64,000 nt of DNA from DASPWW01 sp963841715 (GCA_963841715.1 CAWJDP010000001.1:1-64000); one strand, 5' to 3'. Positions 1-9,173 are shown, counted from the stretch's first letter. Numbers and translations: made by a program. The notes: generated by a model from the sequence alone, not told the origin.

Positions 1-255
1 CGCACGTTGGGGCGACGACGCGGGAAACCGCCTCAGGTCCGCAGGGATGAGCGGGCTCGGTTGCGAGAGGAGCGTGTCGTTCTGGTTCACCTGGACGTCG
101 CCCTTCGGCGTGTTGAGCGTCCTGTCTCCGCCGCCGCCGCACCCAACGGCCGCGACCACGACAACAGCTGACACGAGAGCCGCGGCGGCCCCCAGGGCGA
201 ATCCGGCGCCCCCGCGCGGGGCGAGGGCCTTCAATCTCGGACCAGCCTCGGGCAT
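1..255 (-). CDS. Putative lipoprotein, N-terminal part only
   Basis: Reading leftwards from the ATG at 253-255 gives 85 codons without a stop before the window edge. The first 40 residues are a lipoprotein signal: a basic start (P-R-L-K, R-G-G), a long Ala/Val hydrophobic core, then the lipobox A-V-G-C followed by four Gly residues. The mature part begins R-T-L-N-T-P-K-G-D-V-Q-V-N-Q-N-D, which I do not recognise. It would be exported and lipid-anchored on the outer face of the membrane. It is transcribed away from the glycosyltransferase at 353, so the 98 bp between them should hold two promoters. The function cannot be told from this fragment. Confidence 0.6.
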   Translation of the reverse strand, partial: MPEAGPRLKALAPRGGAGFALGAAAALVSAVVVVAAVGCGGGGDRTLNTPKGDVQVNQNDTLLSQPSPLIPADLRRFPASSPQRA

Positions 256-352
256 AACGACGCGTGATGATATTGGTCCAATGTGCGTCGCCTGCGCAGC
301 ACGCGGTATGCGGAGCGTCTGAGTCCTGGCTCCGTCGCAGAGAGCCACGCTC

Positions 353-1417
353 TTGCTCGCACCGTCATCAGGGTTTATCAGCGGAATCGAGCGCGTCGCG
401 GATGCGGTCTCGGAAGCCTGCGACGGACCGCTCCAGCGGATGAACCTCTACCGGTCGGAAACCGAGCCCTCGCCCAGCGGGAACATGCGCGCGAAGCTTC
501 GCTTCACCCTCCAGGCGCTGGCGACAGCGTTGCGAGACAAGCCGGCCCTCGTTTTCGTTCTGCACCTGGGTCTCCTCCCAACCGGCGTGTCATGCGCGGC
601 AGTCTCCGGTTCGCGAGTCGTGGTGCTCCTCCACGGCGATGAGGCGTGGCGGAGGCTCCCCGGCTGGGAGCGCCGAGTTGTCAACCGATGCGACCGGATC
701 CTCGCGGTCTCTCGCTTCACCCGCGATCGCTTTGCCCGCTCCAACGGTTTCCGCCCTGAGGACCTGGATGTCGTCCACCTGCCGGTGAATGCGGACCTCG
801 TACGCGCGGCTCTTGAGACCGATCAGGTTCCCACCGACCGCCGACCGCCTCGGCTGGTGAGCGTCTCGAGAGTGCACAAACGCCAGCGGTACAAGGGCCT
901 GTTCGACATCGCGGAGAGCCTCCCCCTTGTCCTGCGCGAGGTCCCCGATGCGCGCTGGACGGTCGTCGGCGCCGGCGACGATCTGAATGACCTAATGGCC
1001 CGCTGCGGCGAGCTCGGACTCGACGACGCCGTCGACTTTCGCGGGACCGTCTCCGACGACGAGCTGGCCGAAGCGTATGGACAGGCGGCCGCGTTCGTGC
1101 TGCCAAGCGTTACGGACGTCGAAGCCATCCCGCCATATGGGGAGGGTTTTGGACTCGTGTTTGCCGAAGCGGCGATGTTCGGCGTGCCCGCAATCGCCTC
1201 TGAGAGCGGCGGAGGGAGCGCAGAGTTCGTCGTTCCGGGAGAGAACGGCCTACTCGTCCCGGCCCGGAACCCCGCCGCTCTCGCAGCCGCGATCGTTCGC
1301 CTGCTTGCCGATACCCAGCTCCGGACTCGCCTGTCCCAAGCAGCTCGACGGCAGGCAATGTCCCAGCACCTTCCCCAGCACTTTGCCACCGCGTTGCGTC
1401 GGGCTGTGCGCGCGTAG
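353..1417 (+). CDS. GT4 family glycosyltransferase
   Basis: A cytoplasmic GT-B glycosyltransferase of about 354 residues that would transfer a sugar from a nucleotide-sugar donor during surface polysaccharide assembly. The N-terminal half has the acceptor-side G-I-E-R-V loop (residues 11-15). The C-terminal half has the donor-binding E-x7-E signature E-G-F-G-L-V-F-A-E-A at 264-273, typical of GT4. The TTG at 353 is the first usual start, but an in-frame stop lies at 320-322 and the ORF is already open from 323, and residues just upstream (A-T-L-L) would complete the first beta strand. The protein may therefore begin at the CTG at 326, or be slightly truncated. The sugar and acceptor are unknown. 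Confidence 0.8.
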   Translation: MLAPSSGFISGIERVADAVSEACDGPLQRMNLYRSETEPSPSGNMRAKLRFTLQALATALRDKPALVFVLHLGLLPTGVSCAAVSGSRVVVLLHGDEAWRRLPGWERRVVNRCDRILAVSRFTRDRFARSNGFRPEDLDVVHLPVNADLVRAALETDQVPTDRRPPRLVSVSRVHKRQRYKGLFDIAESLPLVLREVPDARWTVVGAGDDLNDLMARCGELGLDDAVDFRGTVSDDELAEAYGQAAAFVLPSVTDVEAIPPYGEGFGLVFAEAAMFGVPAIASESGGGSAEFVVPGENGLLVPARNPAALAAAIVRLLADTQLRTRLSQAARRQAMSQHLPQHFATALRRAVRA

Positions 1418-1480
1418 ACATACGGCGTCCTTTCTCATGTCTCCACCCCATGGCCAAGGATCGCCTACGCTGCCGCTCCG

Positions 1481-1921
1481 ATGTCGGTCGCGCGTGTCCA
1501 GGGGGCGAAACGCCTGCTTCGCGAAGCGCTCGCCACAACCCTCGGCGCCGCTGTGATCGCGTCTCAGGTCGGCTGCGGATCTGCTTCAGGTCCCGCGCGT
1601 GTCGACGGCGCGCGGCTGAAAAACGAGCTTCAACGCGCGCTCGGCCTCCCGCTCGCAGAGCGAAGTCGCGAGAAGTACACCGCGGCGTTCGCCAATGTGA
1701 CGCATATCTACAGCGGGGGCGAGGGCGGGAGATCCGTCCTGGCGGTCGTCTTCGTGGCGCCCGCGGCGACGGGCCAGATCGTCGGCCGCGACTCGCCCCG
1801 GCTCCGCGGCGTGACCACCGCTCGCTACCTGAACGCTGTCGTCATCTACGCGCACGGAGATCGATCCGCGGACGCGACCAAACTGCGTGCCTCGATGCGA
1901 GCGGCGGCGGCGGGAGGCTGA
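1481..1921 (+). CDS. Small predicted lipoprotein
   Basis: This 146-residue protein starts with a basic segment (K-R-L-L-R-E), a hydrophobic run (A-T-T-L-G-A-A-V-I-A) and the lipobox-like S-Q-V-G-C at residues 28-32, followed by a Gly/Ser linker. It should be exported and lipidated. The mature domain of about 110 residues is mixed alpha/beta with hydrophobic strands (S-V-L-A-V-V-F-V-A and Y-L-N-A-V-V-I-Y-A); I do not recognise the family. A TACGCT box ends 9 nt before the ATG and there is no good ribosome site, which fits a leaderless or nearly leaderless transcript. It sits between a glycosyltransferase and a convergent lipoprotein gene, so an envelope role is likely but unproven. Confidence 0.65.
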   Translation: MSVARVQGAKRLLREALATTLGAAVIASQVGCGSASGPARVDGARLKNELQRALGLPLAERSREKYTAAFANVTHIYSGGEGGRSVLAVVFVAPAATGQIVGRDSPRLRGVTTARYLNAVVIYAHGDRSADATKLRASMRAAAAGG

Positions 1922-1922
1922 T

Positions 1923-2555
1923 CTAGCCCGCGATCGGCCGCATCGCAGCGTCGATATCGCGACATGCCCGAAGCGGGCGAGTGGAGGCGCCCTTCGACCT
2001 GCCAAGGTCAACGGCGCGCTGGGCCGCGATCAATGCCTGGGGGCGAGCGAGCATTTGTGGATGGATCCGAAGCGCAGTCTCGAGGACGATGCGCCACCCT
2101 GCGCGGAAACGTTCGAGGACGAAGTACTCGGGGCGAGGATCGAGGTTGCGGCTCAGAAGCGTGGCCGCAACGAAAGCGGCGTCGCCGCGGCGGCACGTCA
2201 GCCCGATCCGCAACTTCGAAAAGAGCAGTTGCGGGCGCGAGTCCGCATATGCGTGGCGTAACCTGTGGCGCCCCAGGGCCGCCCTCGTCTCGGGGTCATA
2301 GAGGTCGAGCAGGCCTGCGAGGTTTCCCCACTGCGTCCAGAAGAGGAACCGCATCACGGTCTCGCGCGGGTCCCGGCCACGAACGCGCTCGAGCTGACCG
2401 ACCGTGAGCGGAGCAGGATCCGCGTTGAGCCGGCCGTTGGCGCCCAGCCTGGCGTGGAACGGCGCCGTGCGGATGATCAAGCCCGAATCGCGCCCGCCGC
2501 ACCCCAGGAGCGCCGCGATCGCGAGGAGCGCGAGGGCGACCCCGACGCGGCTCAT
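1923..2555 (-). CDS. Predicted lipoprotein, NTF2-like size
   Basis: About 210 residues. The ATG at 2553-2555 was chosen because it places a signal peptide at the N-terminus (M-S-R-V-G-V-A-L-A-L-L) ending in the lipobox A-L-L-G-C-G-G, and because it overlaps the stop of the polymerase gene upstream (ATGA at 2552-2555), implying translational coupling. The mature part contains F-L-F-W-T-Q-W-G-N-L-A-G-L-L-D-L-Y-D and an E-Y-F-V-L-E-R strand, a layout reminiscent of NTF2-like exported domains, but this is only an impression. As the downstream partner of a Wzy-like polymerase it may help polysaccharide assembly or export at the membrane surface. Confidence 0.7.
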   Translation of the reverse strand: MSRVGVALALLAIAALLGCGGRDSGLIIRTAPFHARLGANGRLNADPAPLTVGQLERVRGRDPRETVMRFLFWTQWGNLAGLLDLYDPETRAALGRHRLRHAYADSRPQLLFSKLRIGLTCRRGDAAFVAATLLSRNLDPRPEYFVLERFRAGWRIVLETALRIHPQMLARPQALIAAQRAVDLGRSKGASTRPLRACRDIDAAMRPIAG

Positions 2556-3976
2556 CGACCCACGGCCGAAAGGAGACGGCGGTATCCGGGCGGCCCGTTC
2601 GCGCTCGGCATCAGCAACCAGGCGACCACGATCGCGACGGGGACCGCGCGCGCCATGATCGCGATCAGCTCCGGTAGGTCCTCCTCCACCACCCATACCC
2701 AGAGGACCAGGGAGGCGAGATAGACGACCTCGAGCCGCGGCGATCGCCACCGCCGCCGCAGCGCTGTGAATCCACCGACCACGAGACCCCAGATCGCGAG
2801 TCCGACCACGGCGCCGATCGAGTGGAAGTTCCTCGACAGATCACCGATCTGGGTTGGAGGCGTCGACGCTCTGGCGACGAGTGGGATCTGCCAGTAAGTG
2901 TCCGAGAACTCGACCCCGTAATCGAGCACGGGCTTGTCCGGCCATAGGATGCGCGGAACCGCGATCACCGCGGGCAGCAGCCAGTATCGCTCCCCGTTTC
3001 CGTATGGGAAGACCGACGGCGTCCGGGCTCGGATCACAGCGACGCTGTCGATGAGGCGCAGGCGAACACTGAGGACGCCGTAGCTGCCCGTGATGGCCTC
3101 CGCTGGTGTCAGCGGCGAGCTCGTCTCCGGGCGAAGGATGTTCCTGTAGATCGTGTTCGCCGGGATCAGGACGAGGCTCGCGACGACTATCACAGCGATC
3201 GCTCGTCTCCACGGGACGCTGCCCCGCATCGCGACGTAGGCGAGACCGACGTAGACGATCGGCGCCACGCTGGCGCCCTTGAAGCCGACCGCGAACCCCG
3301 CAAGAACCTGCAGCGGCGTAAGGACGAGGAGGGCGCGCAGCAGGGTGCGGTCGTTGGTGGCGAAACCCGCCACCGCGCAGACCAGCACGACGATGCTCCC
3401 GACCCCCGACAGCTGGTGGACTCCCTCTGAGGCGCCGGGAGCATTGGACGCCGCCGGATCACTGGAGTATCCGAAGAGATGCAGAGCCGTCCCAAGCGCC
3501 GTGGCCACGAGGCTGAAGCCGAACACGACCAGCAGGGCGGCGAGCCCCGGCGCCATCCCGGGCAGGATCCGGATCCGGGTAACCGGCCGCGCGCGTCCGG
3601 TGAGCTGTGCGGCGAGACCGAACGCCGCGAGCGAGGCTGCGACGAGAACGAGCGCCCCGGGAATGTCTCCACGATCGATGCCCGGTGCCGGCTCCGACGG
3701 CGTTGCCAACCAGGTGAGCGAGGTCAAGCCGAGGAACGCGGCGGTGGCCAAGCCGTAGATGCCAACCGCGTCGAGTGGGTCAGCGCGCAGGCGGGCGCAG
3801 ATCGGCGCGGCGACGGCGAGCACGAGCAAAATCCCGCCCACAACGCCCGCCCGCGCACCTCCCCACACCGCAAGCGAGAGGCCGACCGCCCCGAAAGCCC
3901 CGACAGCGCAGAGCGCGCTCGTTCGCCGCTTTGACCAGGTCAAGTGGGCGCCTCCAGGTTGCGCCGGGGCGCCCAT
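2552..3976 (-). CDS. Wzy-like oligosaccharide repeat-unit polymerase
   Basis: A polytopic membrane protein of about 474 residues with roughly 11 hydrophobic helices spread over its length. Near residue 350 it carries P-R-I-L-W-P-D-K-P-V-L-D-Y-G, a motif commonly seen in O-antigen and exopolysaccharide repeat-unit polymerases, and later N-F-H-S-I-G in a loop. It would join lipid-linked oligosaccharide repeats on the outer face of the membrane. The ATG at 3974-3976 has a GAGGGG ribosome site 4 nt upstream; ATGs at 3988 and 3991 are alternatives. The stop overlaps the start of the lipoprotein gene downstream. The substrate is unknown and sequence identity in this family is always low. Confidence 0.75.
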   Translation of the reverse strand: MGAPAQPGGAHLTWSKRRTSALCAVGAFGAVGLSLAVWGGARAGVVGGILLVLAVAAPICARLRADPLDAVGIYGLATAAFLGLTSLTWLATPSEPAPGIDRGDIPGALVLVAASLAAFGLAAQLTGRARPVTRIRILPGMAPGLAALLVVFGFSLVATALGTALHLFGYSSDPAASNAPGASEGVHQLSGVGSIVVLVCAVAGFATNDRTLLRALLVLTPLQVLAGFAVGFKGASVAPIVYVGLAYVAMRGSVPWRRAIAVIVVASLVLIPANTIYRNILRPETSSPLTPAEAITGSYGVLSVRLRLIDSVAVIRARTPSVFPYGNGERYWLLPAVIAVPRILWPDKPVLDYGVEFSDTYWQIPLVARASTPPTQIGDLSRNFHSIGAVVGLAIWGLVVGGFTALRRRWRSPRLEVVYLASLVLWVWVVEEDLPELIAIMARAVPVAIVVAWLLMPSANGPPGYRRLLSAVGR

Positions 3977-4101
3977 GGGTCCCCTCATCATCGCCAGGAT
4001 GGCAGGAAGCGATCGATGAGCGGCGCATCGATTTCGGGCCACAGCCGGCGCAGCGTGATCGCGTCGCGATCAGATGGGACGCTATCCAGCCCGCCGCGTC
4101 A

Positions 4102-6063
4102 TCACGGGCCTCCGGCGCTGTCGAACAGCGGCGAGCGGGGGTTGAGCGACCTGGCGACGCGGTAAGCGTGGAGCGCCGCCGTCGCGTCCCCGGCACGGGC
4201 CTCGAGCCGCGAGAGGACGAACCAGTTCCGCCAGTTCGTCACCTCGCGGGCGCTCGCCTGTCGCGCGGCCCGGACGGCTCCCTCGAAGTCGCCCTCCCGC
4301 TCGAGCACAAGCGCCTGCTGGAGTCGCGGCGACGCGGCGTACGGCTGGAGCCGCTGCGCCGCCCGCGCCTCCCCGAGCGCGTCCGCGAGCCGCCCGTCCG
4401 CGGCGTCGAGCTGGCTGCTGCGCACCGCGGAGTAGCCGCCGAGCGGGATCGCGATCGCGACCAGGGCGGCGATCGAGACGGCGATCACCGCGATCCTGGG
4501 AGCCCACGCGGGCGTCGAGCGGTTCTCGGCCCCGCCGGCGACCGCGACCGCGGCGAGGACGAGGAACAGCGCCTCGATCGCCCCGAGCTCCCAGAACCAG
4601 TCGACCATCTCGCCGACCGCGATCACGGCCGCCCCGCCGAGCGCCGCAGCGAGCCCGAGCCGCAGCTCTGGCGGCGCGCGCGTCAGTCGCACGACGCCGA
4701 TCGCGAGCACGCCGATCACGAACGTTGCGATCACGAGCAGCCCGATGATCCCGAGCTCGCCCATCGTCTCGAAATAGAGCGAATGGGCGTCGCGAACGAA
4801 GATCGAGTTCGAGCCGTTGCGCGCCCACCAGAACTCGAACGTGCCGGGGCCGATCCCGACCACCGGCTCCGAGTGGTAGGCGTCGACCGCAGAGGCCCAG
4901 AAGTCGTAGCGGCCGCTGCTCGAGACGTCGAAGATCTGGGCCGAACGGGAGGCGTGGTTCGGGTTCACGTGCTTGCCGTGCTTGAAGTGCTCCCACTCGT
5001 CCGACGCCTTCCCCGGGGCACCGGCCGCGACCGCGACCGCGATCCCGGCGACGAGCACGACACCGACCGCCGCACCCGCGACGGCGGGAGAGATCGGGAC
5101 CCAGCCGGGGCGCTCGATGCGACGGTCTGCGAGCGCGATTACGACCGCGCACGCTGCAACGACGGCGCAGATGCCGATCAGGATGACCAGCATCTGGTCA
5201 CCCTGGCGCTCGGCGAGCGAGTTCGTCAGCCCCGAGTCGACCGCGTCGCGCGCATGCGAGGCGAGGATCGCGACGGCGCCACCGGCGGCGCACACCGCGA
5301 GTGTCAGGAGCTTCGGCAGCCTCGCCGGGGCGAGGGCGACGAAGACGACGAGACCACCCGCGGCGAGCGGGACGGAGAGGCTCGACCCCGTCCACCACAG
5401 CGTCAGCGCGGCAACAGGGATCGCGGCGGCGGCGAGGCCGCGTCCGAAGAGCGAGCGTCCGGACGACGCCGAGCGCAGCAGCAGCGGCAGGCTCGCGGCG
5501 GTCAGAGCCGCGAGCCCGCTCGAGTAGTTGATCGGGTAGGCGAGGCGGCCCTCGAGGTGGACGCCGCGCAGCAGCTTCCCCTGGACCTGGGTCGGGAACA
5601 GCGACGGCTCCATCCGCGACAGGGCGGCGACCGCGACGAGCACGCCGACGCCCGCGGTGGCGCCGCCGAGCAGCGCCCGCCAGCGCCCGTCGCCCTGGAT
5701 CGCGAGCGCGAGCGCGAAGAACCCGAGGTAGGCCGCGACGCGGCCGACCTCGACGAACGTGCGCTCGGCGCTCTCCGTCCACCCGAGCGCGAGCGCCGTC
5801 CACAGCGCGAACGCCGCGAGCACAGCGAGCATCGCCCGGCCCGCAACCATGCCCCCACCGGCCGGCAGGATCCCGACCGCCGTCCCGACGAGCACGATCC
5901 ACCACGCGATGATCCCCGCCTGGCTTCGCTCGACGACGTCGAAGCCGCCGTTGTTGAGCCCGAGATAGAGAAGGAGCGCGAACGGCACAAGCCACGCGCC
6001 GACGGAACCCGGATCGACCCGCCCCCGTGCCGTCCGGACGGCCCCGCTCGACAGCTCGGCCAC
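4102..6063 (-). CDS. O-antigen ligase/polymerase family membrane protein with TPR-like tail
   Basis: 653 residues with a GTG start at 6061-6063. Residues 20-480 form about 12 hydrophobic helices. The large loop near residue 400 holds G-I-G-P-G-T-F-E-F-W-W followed by D-A-H-S-L-Y-F-E-T-M-G-E-L-G-I-I-G, the signature region of the Wzy_C/O-antigen ligase superfamily. After the last helix the C-terminal 150 residues are helical repeats rich in Ala, Leu and Arg with TPR-like spacing (A-L-V-L-E-R-E-G-D-F; L-E-A-R-A-G-D-A). It would ligate or polymerise a polysaccharide at the outer face. A CATACT box ends 7 nt before the GTG, inside a 17-bp element that is also found before clpC. Ligase and polymerase cannot be told apart by sequence. 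Confidence 0.82.
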   Translation of the reverse strand: MAELSSGAVRTARGRVDPGSVGAWLVPFALLLYLGLNNGGFDVVERSQAGIIAWWIVLVGTAVGILPAGGGMVAGRAMLAVLAAFALWTALALGWTESAERTFVEVGRVAAYLGFFALALAIQGDGRWRALLGGATAGVGVLVAVAALSRMEPSLFPTQVQGKLLRGVHLEGRLAYPINYSSGLAALTAASLPLLLRSASSGRSLFGRGLAAAAIPVAALTLWWTGSSLSVPLAAGGLVVFVALAPARLPKLLTLAVCAAGGAVAILASHARDAVDSGLTNSLAERQGDQMLVILIGICAVVAACAVVIALADRRIERPGWVPISPAVAGAAVGVVLVAGIAVAVAAGAPGKASDEWEHFKHGKHVNPNHASRSAQIFDVSSSGRYDFWASAVDAYHSEPVVGIGPGTFEFWWARNGSNSIFVRDAHSLYFETMGELGIIGLLVIATFVIGVLAIGVVRLTRAPPELRLGLAAALGGAAVIAVGEMVDWFWELGAIEALFLVLAAVAVAGGAENRSTPAWAPRIAVIAVSIAALVAIAIPLGGYSAVRSSQLDAADGRLADALGEARAAQRLQPYAASPRLQQALVLEREGDFEGAVRAARQASAREVTNWRNWFVLSRLEARAGDATAALHAYRVARSLNPRSPLFDSAGGP

Positions 6064-6065
6064 AC

Positions 6066-6082
6066 CCTCAAGTATGGCCGAC
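6066..6082 (-). promoter_or_regulatory. Promoter element shared with clpC
   Basis: On the minus strand this reads GTCGGCCATACTTGAGG, immediately upstream of the GTG of the O-antigen-ligase-like gene. The same 17 bases occur at 11377-11393 on the plus strand before clpC. CATACT would be the -10 box, leaving 7 nt to the start codon here. Confidence 0.45.
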
Positions 6083-6213
6083 GCGGACGTTCGGCGCCAC
6101 GCCCAAGACCCCGAGCCGAGCTTCCAGCGCCGCTATCACCGACCATCAGGCAGCGCGATCGCCGCTAGCCTGCGACCCGTGGTCCACCTCGCTGCCCGAT
6201 CCGAGAGCGTCGC

Positions 6214-6780
6214 GTGAGCGCGCGGGCGAGCTCCCGATACGTTGCGAGATCGAAGGGGCGTTCCAGCGGCCGAGGCCGGCCCCGAGTCGGCGATGGAGCT
6301 GAGCGCGAGTCCCGCCCGAGCCGAACCAGAGTCCTCCAGGTCATTGGCCGCCTCAACATGGGTGGGCCCGCCTATCAGGTGGGAATGCTGAGCGGGAGGC
6401 GGATGGACCGGGACCGCTATGAAACGCTGCTCGTCCACGGCACTCTCGCTCCAGGGGAGGAGCCTATGGCGGATTTCGCGGAGCGGGAAGGCGCGCGCAT
6501 GCGGTACGTGCCCAGCCTCGGAAAGTCGATCAACCCGTTTGCGGACGCCCGCGCGCTGATGACGCTGATTGCGACTGCCCGCAAGTTCCGGCCGCAGATA
6601 GTGCATACCCACACCGCCAAGGCCGGGTTCCTCGGCCGGCTCGCCGCGATGCTGGTCCGCCCCGCCCAGCCGTCGTCCACACCTACCACGGGCATGTCCT
6701 CGCGGGGTACTTCGGTCCCGGCAGGACCCGTCTGTACCGGATGCTCGAGCGACTGCTCGCGCGGCGGAGCGATTGCCTGA
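6214..6780 (+). CDS. Glycosyltransferase (GT4), N-terminal part, broken by a one-base shift
   Basis: From a GTG at 6214 the frame encodes the N-terminal Rossmann half of a GT4 glycosyltransferase: T-R-V-L-Q-V-I-G-R-L-N-M-G-G-P-A (beta strand plus glycine loop) and, near residue 130, R-P-Q-I-V-H-T-H-T-A-K-A-G-F, typical of these enzymes. After about residue 150 the frame turns into nonsense and stops at 6780. The missing continuation (V-V-H-T-Y-H-G-H-V-L) is found in another frame from about 6664 and runs into the next gene. One extra C in the run CCCC at 6660-6663 would restore a single protein. I read this as one gene split by a deletion, more likely an assembly error than a pseudogene because both sides are well preserved. 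Confidence 0.7.
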   Translation: MSARASSRYVARSKGRSSGRGRPRVGDGAERESRPSRTRVLQVIGRLNMGGPAYQVGMLSGRRMDRDRYETLLVHGTLAPGEEPMADFAEREGARMRYVPSLGKSINPFADARALMTLIATARKFRPQIVHTHTAKAGFLGRLAAMLVRPAQPSSTPTTGMSSRGTSVPAGPVCTGCSSDCSRGGAIA

Positions 6781-8798
6781 TCGGGGTCAGCCGTGCGACC
6801 GTTGACGAGCTGGTCCAGCTCGGGGTGGCTCCGCGCGATCGCTTCCGCGTCATCCCGCTCGGCCTCGACCTCGGCGGCTTCGCGAAGCTGGACCCACAGC
6901 CCACCGGGCTGGTCAGAGACGAGCTCGACGTCACCGAGGACGAGGTGCTGGTCACGTACATCGGGCGGATCGTGCCGATCAAGCGCCTCGACGTGTTGCT
7001 GCGGGCCGTGCGAGCAGCGAGGATCCAGGGAGCGCCCCTCCGACTCGCCCTGGTCGGCGACGGCGAGGAGCGGCTGCGGCTCGAGCGGCTCGCCCGTCAG
7101 CTCGGGATCGAGCGCTCCGTCGACTTCCTCGGGTACCGGCGCGATCTGGTGGCGATCGCCGCGGCCTCGGACATCTACGCGCTCAGCTCCGACAGCGAGG
7201 GCACGCCCGTATCGCTGATCGAAGGGGCCGCCGCCGCTCGCCCCGCCGTCGCGACGGTCGTCGGCGGAGTGCCGGAGGTCGTGACGCCCGAGACCGGGAT
7301 CCTCGTCCCGCCTCGTGATCCCACTGCCTTCGGAAACGCGCTGGCGCGCCTTGCCGCCGATCCAGGCCTCCGGGTGAGGCTCGGGGAGCGGGCTCGTCAA
7401 CGCGTACTCAATCGCTACAGCGCAGCACGATACGTCGCGGACACAGCGGCGCTATACGAGCACCTCTCGAAAGCGGAAGCCGCGATCCCTCGCCCTGCGT
7501 CAGAACGCACTGCTTCAACCGGGATGCCGAAACGTCCTCGTCGGCGGCTCGGGCGGTCTGATCAAAGCGTTGCGGGAAAGAGTGTGTCAGCGGACAACCG
7601 GCAACTCTCCGTATTGCTGGTCAACCAGTACTTTCCACCCGATAACCCCGCGACAGCTGCGGTGTTCGCGGATCTCATCGCCGCATTCGTGCGGGCGGGA
7701 CATCGCAGCGAGGTCCTCTGCGGTCGTCCCGTCCTACCAGACCTCCGAGCGGAGGCCCTGGAGACCGCTCCGACGCGAGATTCGGCACGGCGCGCAAGTC
7801 GAACGGGTGGGCTCACCGCGTTTCCGCGCCTGCGACTGCGGACCCGCGTTGTCAATTACGTTTCGTTTCTTGCGCTCGGGGCGCTCCGTGCGCTGGCGCG
7901 TAGGCGCAGGGACGACACGGACGTGGTGATTTCTGGGAGCGATCCGCCGCTTGCGATCCTGGTGGGGCTGCTCGCTAGTCGCCGGGCGTGTGTCGTGTAC
8001 CACCTTCAGGACCTCCATCCTGAGACCGCTGTCTCAGCGGGTTTGATCTCCCCCGGGCCGCTGGCGCGTGCATGGGAGGCGATCCACCGCTGGGCCCTGC
8101 GACGCTCGGATCTCGTTGTTTGCCTGGGCGACCAGATGGCGCGACGTGTGATCGACAAGGGCGTGCCGGAGTCGCGAGTAACTGTGGTCCCGAACGGGGC
8201 TCCTGGTCCACGCGGAGCATCCAGCCCCGAGCTCGTCTCGAAGCTCCGTGGCGGCCGCGATTTCGTGATCGTTCACGCTGGGAATATCGGCGTCGCCGGC
8301 GCCTGGGACACGCTCGTGTCGGCACTGGATCGGATCGATGGTGAAGCTGAACTCGTGCTAGTAGGCGCTGGAGTCAGAGCAGCAGAGCTGCGCAAGCGCG
8401 GCGTTCGGGTCGAGCCCTGGACCCCTGAGATTGCATCGGTGATGGCAGCTGGCGACATGCAGTTGGTCTCCCAACGAGTCGACATGGAGGGTCTGGTCGT
8501 GCCGAGCAAGGTCTATACCGCCCTCGCCTATGGCCGCCCCGTCCTCGCTGTTGTTCCTCGCGAATCGGAAGTCGCGAGGATCGTGGAGCACTGGGGATGC
8601 GGGATTGTCGCCGACCCCGAGGATCCCGGCGACTTGGTCGAGAAGATCCATGCCGTCCGCGAGCACCCGGCGACGCTGGAGACGATGGCTAAAGGAGCGC
8701 GACGGGCCCGGCGCAGCTTCGACCGGGGAATCGCTTTTGACCGGCTCGTCGGAACGATCGAGGCACTCGCCTCCGAAGTCGACGCAGGTCCACGGTGA
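6741..8798 (+). CDS. Double glycosyltransferase: GT4 C-terminal half fused to a complete GT4
   Basis: The first 245 or so residues are the donor-binding half of the enzyme begun at 6214: Y-I-G-R-I-V-P-I-K-R-L-D, then S-D-S-E-G-T-P-V-S-L-I-E-G-A-A-A (the E-x7-E region). A short basic linker follows. From about residue 288 a second complete GT4 begins: L-L-V-N-Q-Y-F-P-P-D-N-P-A-T, V-Y-H-L-Q-D-L-H-P-E-T-A, H-A-G-N-I-G-V, then V-P-S-K-V-Y-T-A-L-A-Y-G-R-P. These are marks of the WbuB/WcaI-like group. No stop separates the modules. A GTG at 7584 after GGGAAAG could instead start the second enzyme on its own. Either way two sequential sugar transfers are likely encoded here, on the cytoplasmic face. 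Confidence 0.78.
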   Translation: MLERLLARRSDCLIGVSRATVDELVQLGVAPRDRFRVIPLGLDLGGFAKLDPQPTGLVRDELDVTEDEVLVTYIGRIVPIKRLDVLLRAVRAARIQGAPLRLALVGDGEERLRLERLARQLGIERSVDFLGYRRDLVAIAAASDIYALSSDSEGTPVSLIEGAAAARPAVATVVGGVPEVVTPETGILVPPRDPTAFGNALARLAADPGLRVRLGERARQRVLNRYSAARYVADTAALYEHLSKAEAAIPRPASERTASTGMPKRPRRRLGRSDQSVAGKSVSADNRQLSVLLVNQYFPPDNPATAAVFADLIAAFVRAGHRSEVLCGRPVLPDLRAEALETAPTRDSARRASRTGGLTAFPRLRLRTRVVNYVSFLALGALRALARRRRDDTDVVISGSDPPLAILVGLLASRRACVVYHLQDLHPETAVSAGLISPGPLARAWEAIHRWALRRSDLVVCLGDQMARRVIDKGVPESRVTVVPNGAPGPRGASSPELVSKLRGGRDFVIVHAGNIGVAGAWDTLVSALDRIDGEAELVLVGAGVRAAELRKRGVRVEPWTPEIASVMAAGDMQLVSQRVDMEGLVVPSKVYTALAYGRPVLAVVPRESEVARIVEHWGCGIVADPEDPGDLVEKIHAVREHPATLETMAKGARRARRSFDRGIAFDRLVGTIEALASEVDAGPR

Positions 8799-9173
8799 AT
8801 GGGGCAGTGCCAGCCAAGCGCCGAGGGAGCAGTGTTCAATCGGCGACGAGAGAGTGCCAGCTGGCAGGCGATCTCGGTGACGGCGCGCGAGCGCCTGCTC
8901 GGCAAGTCACGGGGCGCCCGAGGACGCGAGGCGCGTTGTCGACAAGGCGATTCGCGGACGGCCTGCCGCCGCGACGCTGGCCGCTGTCGAGCGCAGTTCA
9001 ATGATGCGCCGACCCCCGGCTACTCGAGCATAGGCGTTGTCGAGCATAGGCGTTGTGGAGGCGGTGGGTGAGGGCTTGAGCAAAGGATGGCGGGGGACCG
9101 GGCGGAGCGGCTCGCCGATCTGCGAGGACGTGTCATCATCTCTCCGGCAGCGGGCGGGTCCGGTTAAGGAGCG
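8799..9173 (+). other. 375-bp gene-poor gap
   Basis: No frame here has recognisable protein content. It contains a perfect 12-bp palindrome TGCCAGCTGGCA at 8855-8866 and a 16-bp tandem repeat at 9025-9056. The last 15 bp (GGTTAAGGAGCG) provide the ribosome site of the gene at 9174. Confidence 0.5.
9025..9056. repeat. Two tandem copies of a 16-bp unit
   Basis: The unit CGAGCATAGGCGTTGT occurs twice without a gap at 9025-9040 and 9041-9056. It lies in the gap between the glycosyltransferase and the small secreted protein. No function is evident; slippage is the simplest origin. Confidence 0.8.

Noticed and set aside
3775..6168. A 797-residue plus-strand open frame over the O-antigen-ligase gene
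   Set aside because: Arg/Asp/Pro-rich shadow of a clear membrane protein on the other strand.
8795..9004. A 69-residue frame overlapping the end of the double glycosyltransferase
   Set aside because: Arg-rich, no hydrophobic core and no ribosome site; likely non-coding.
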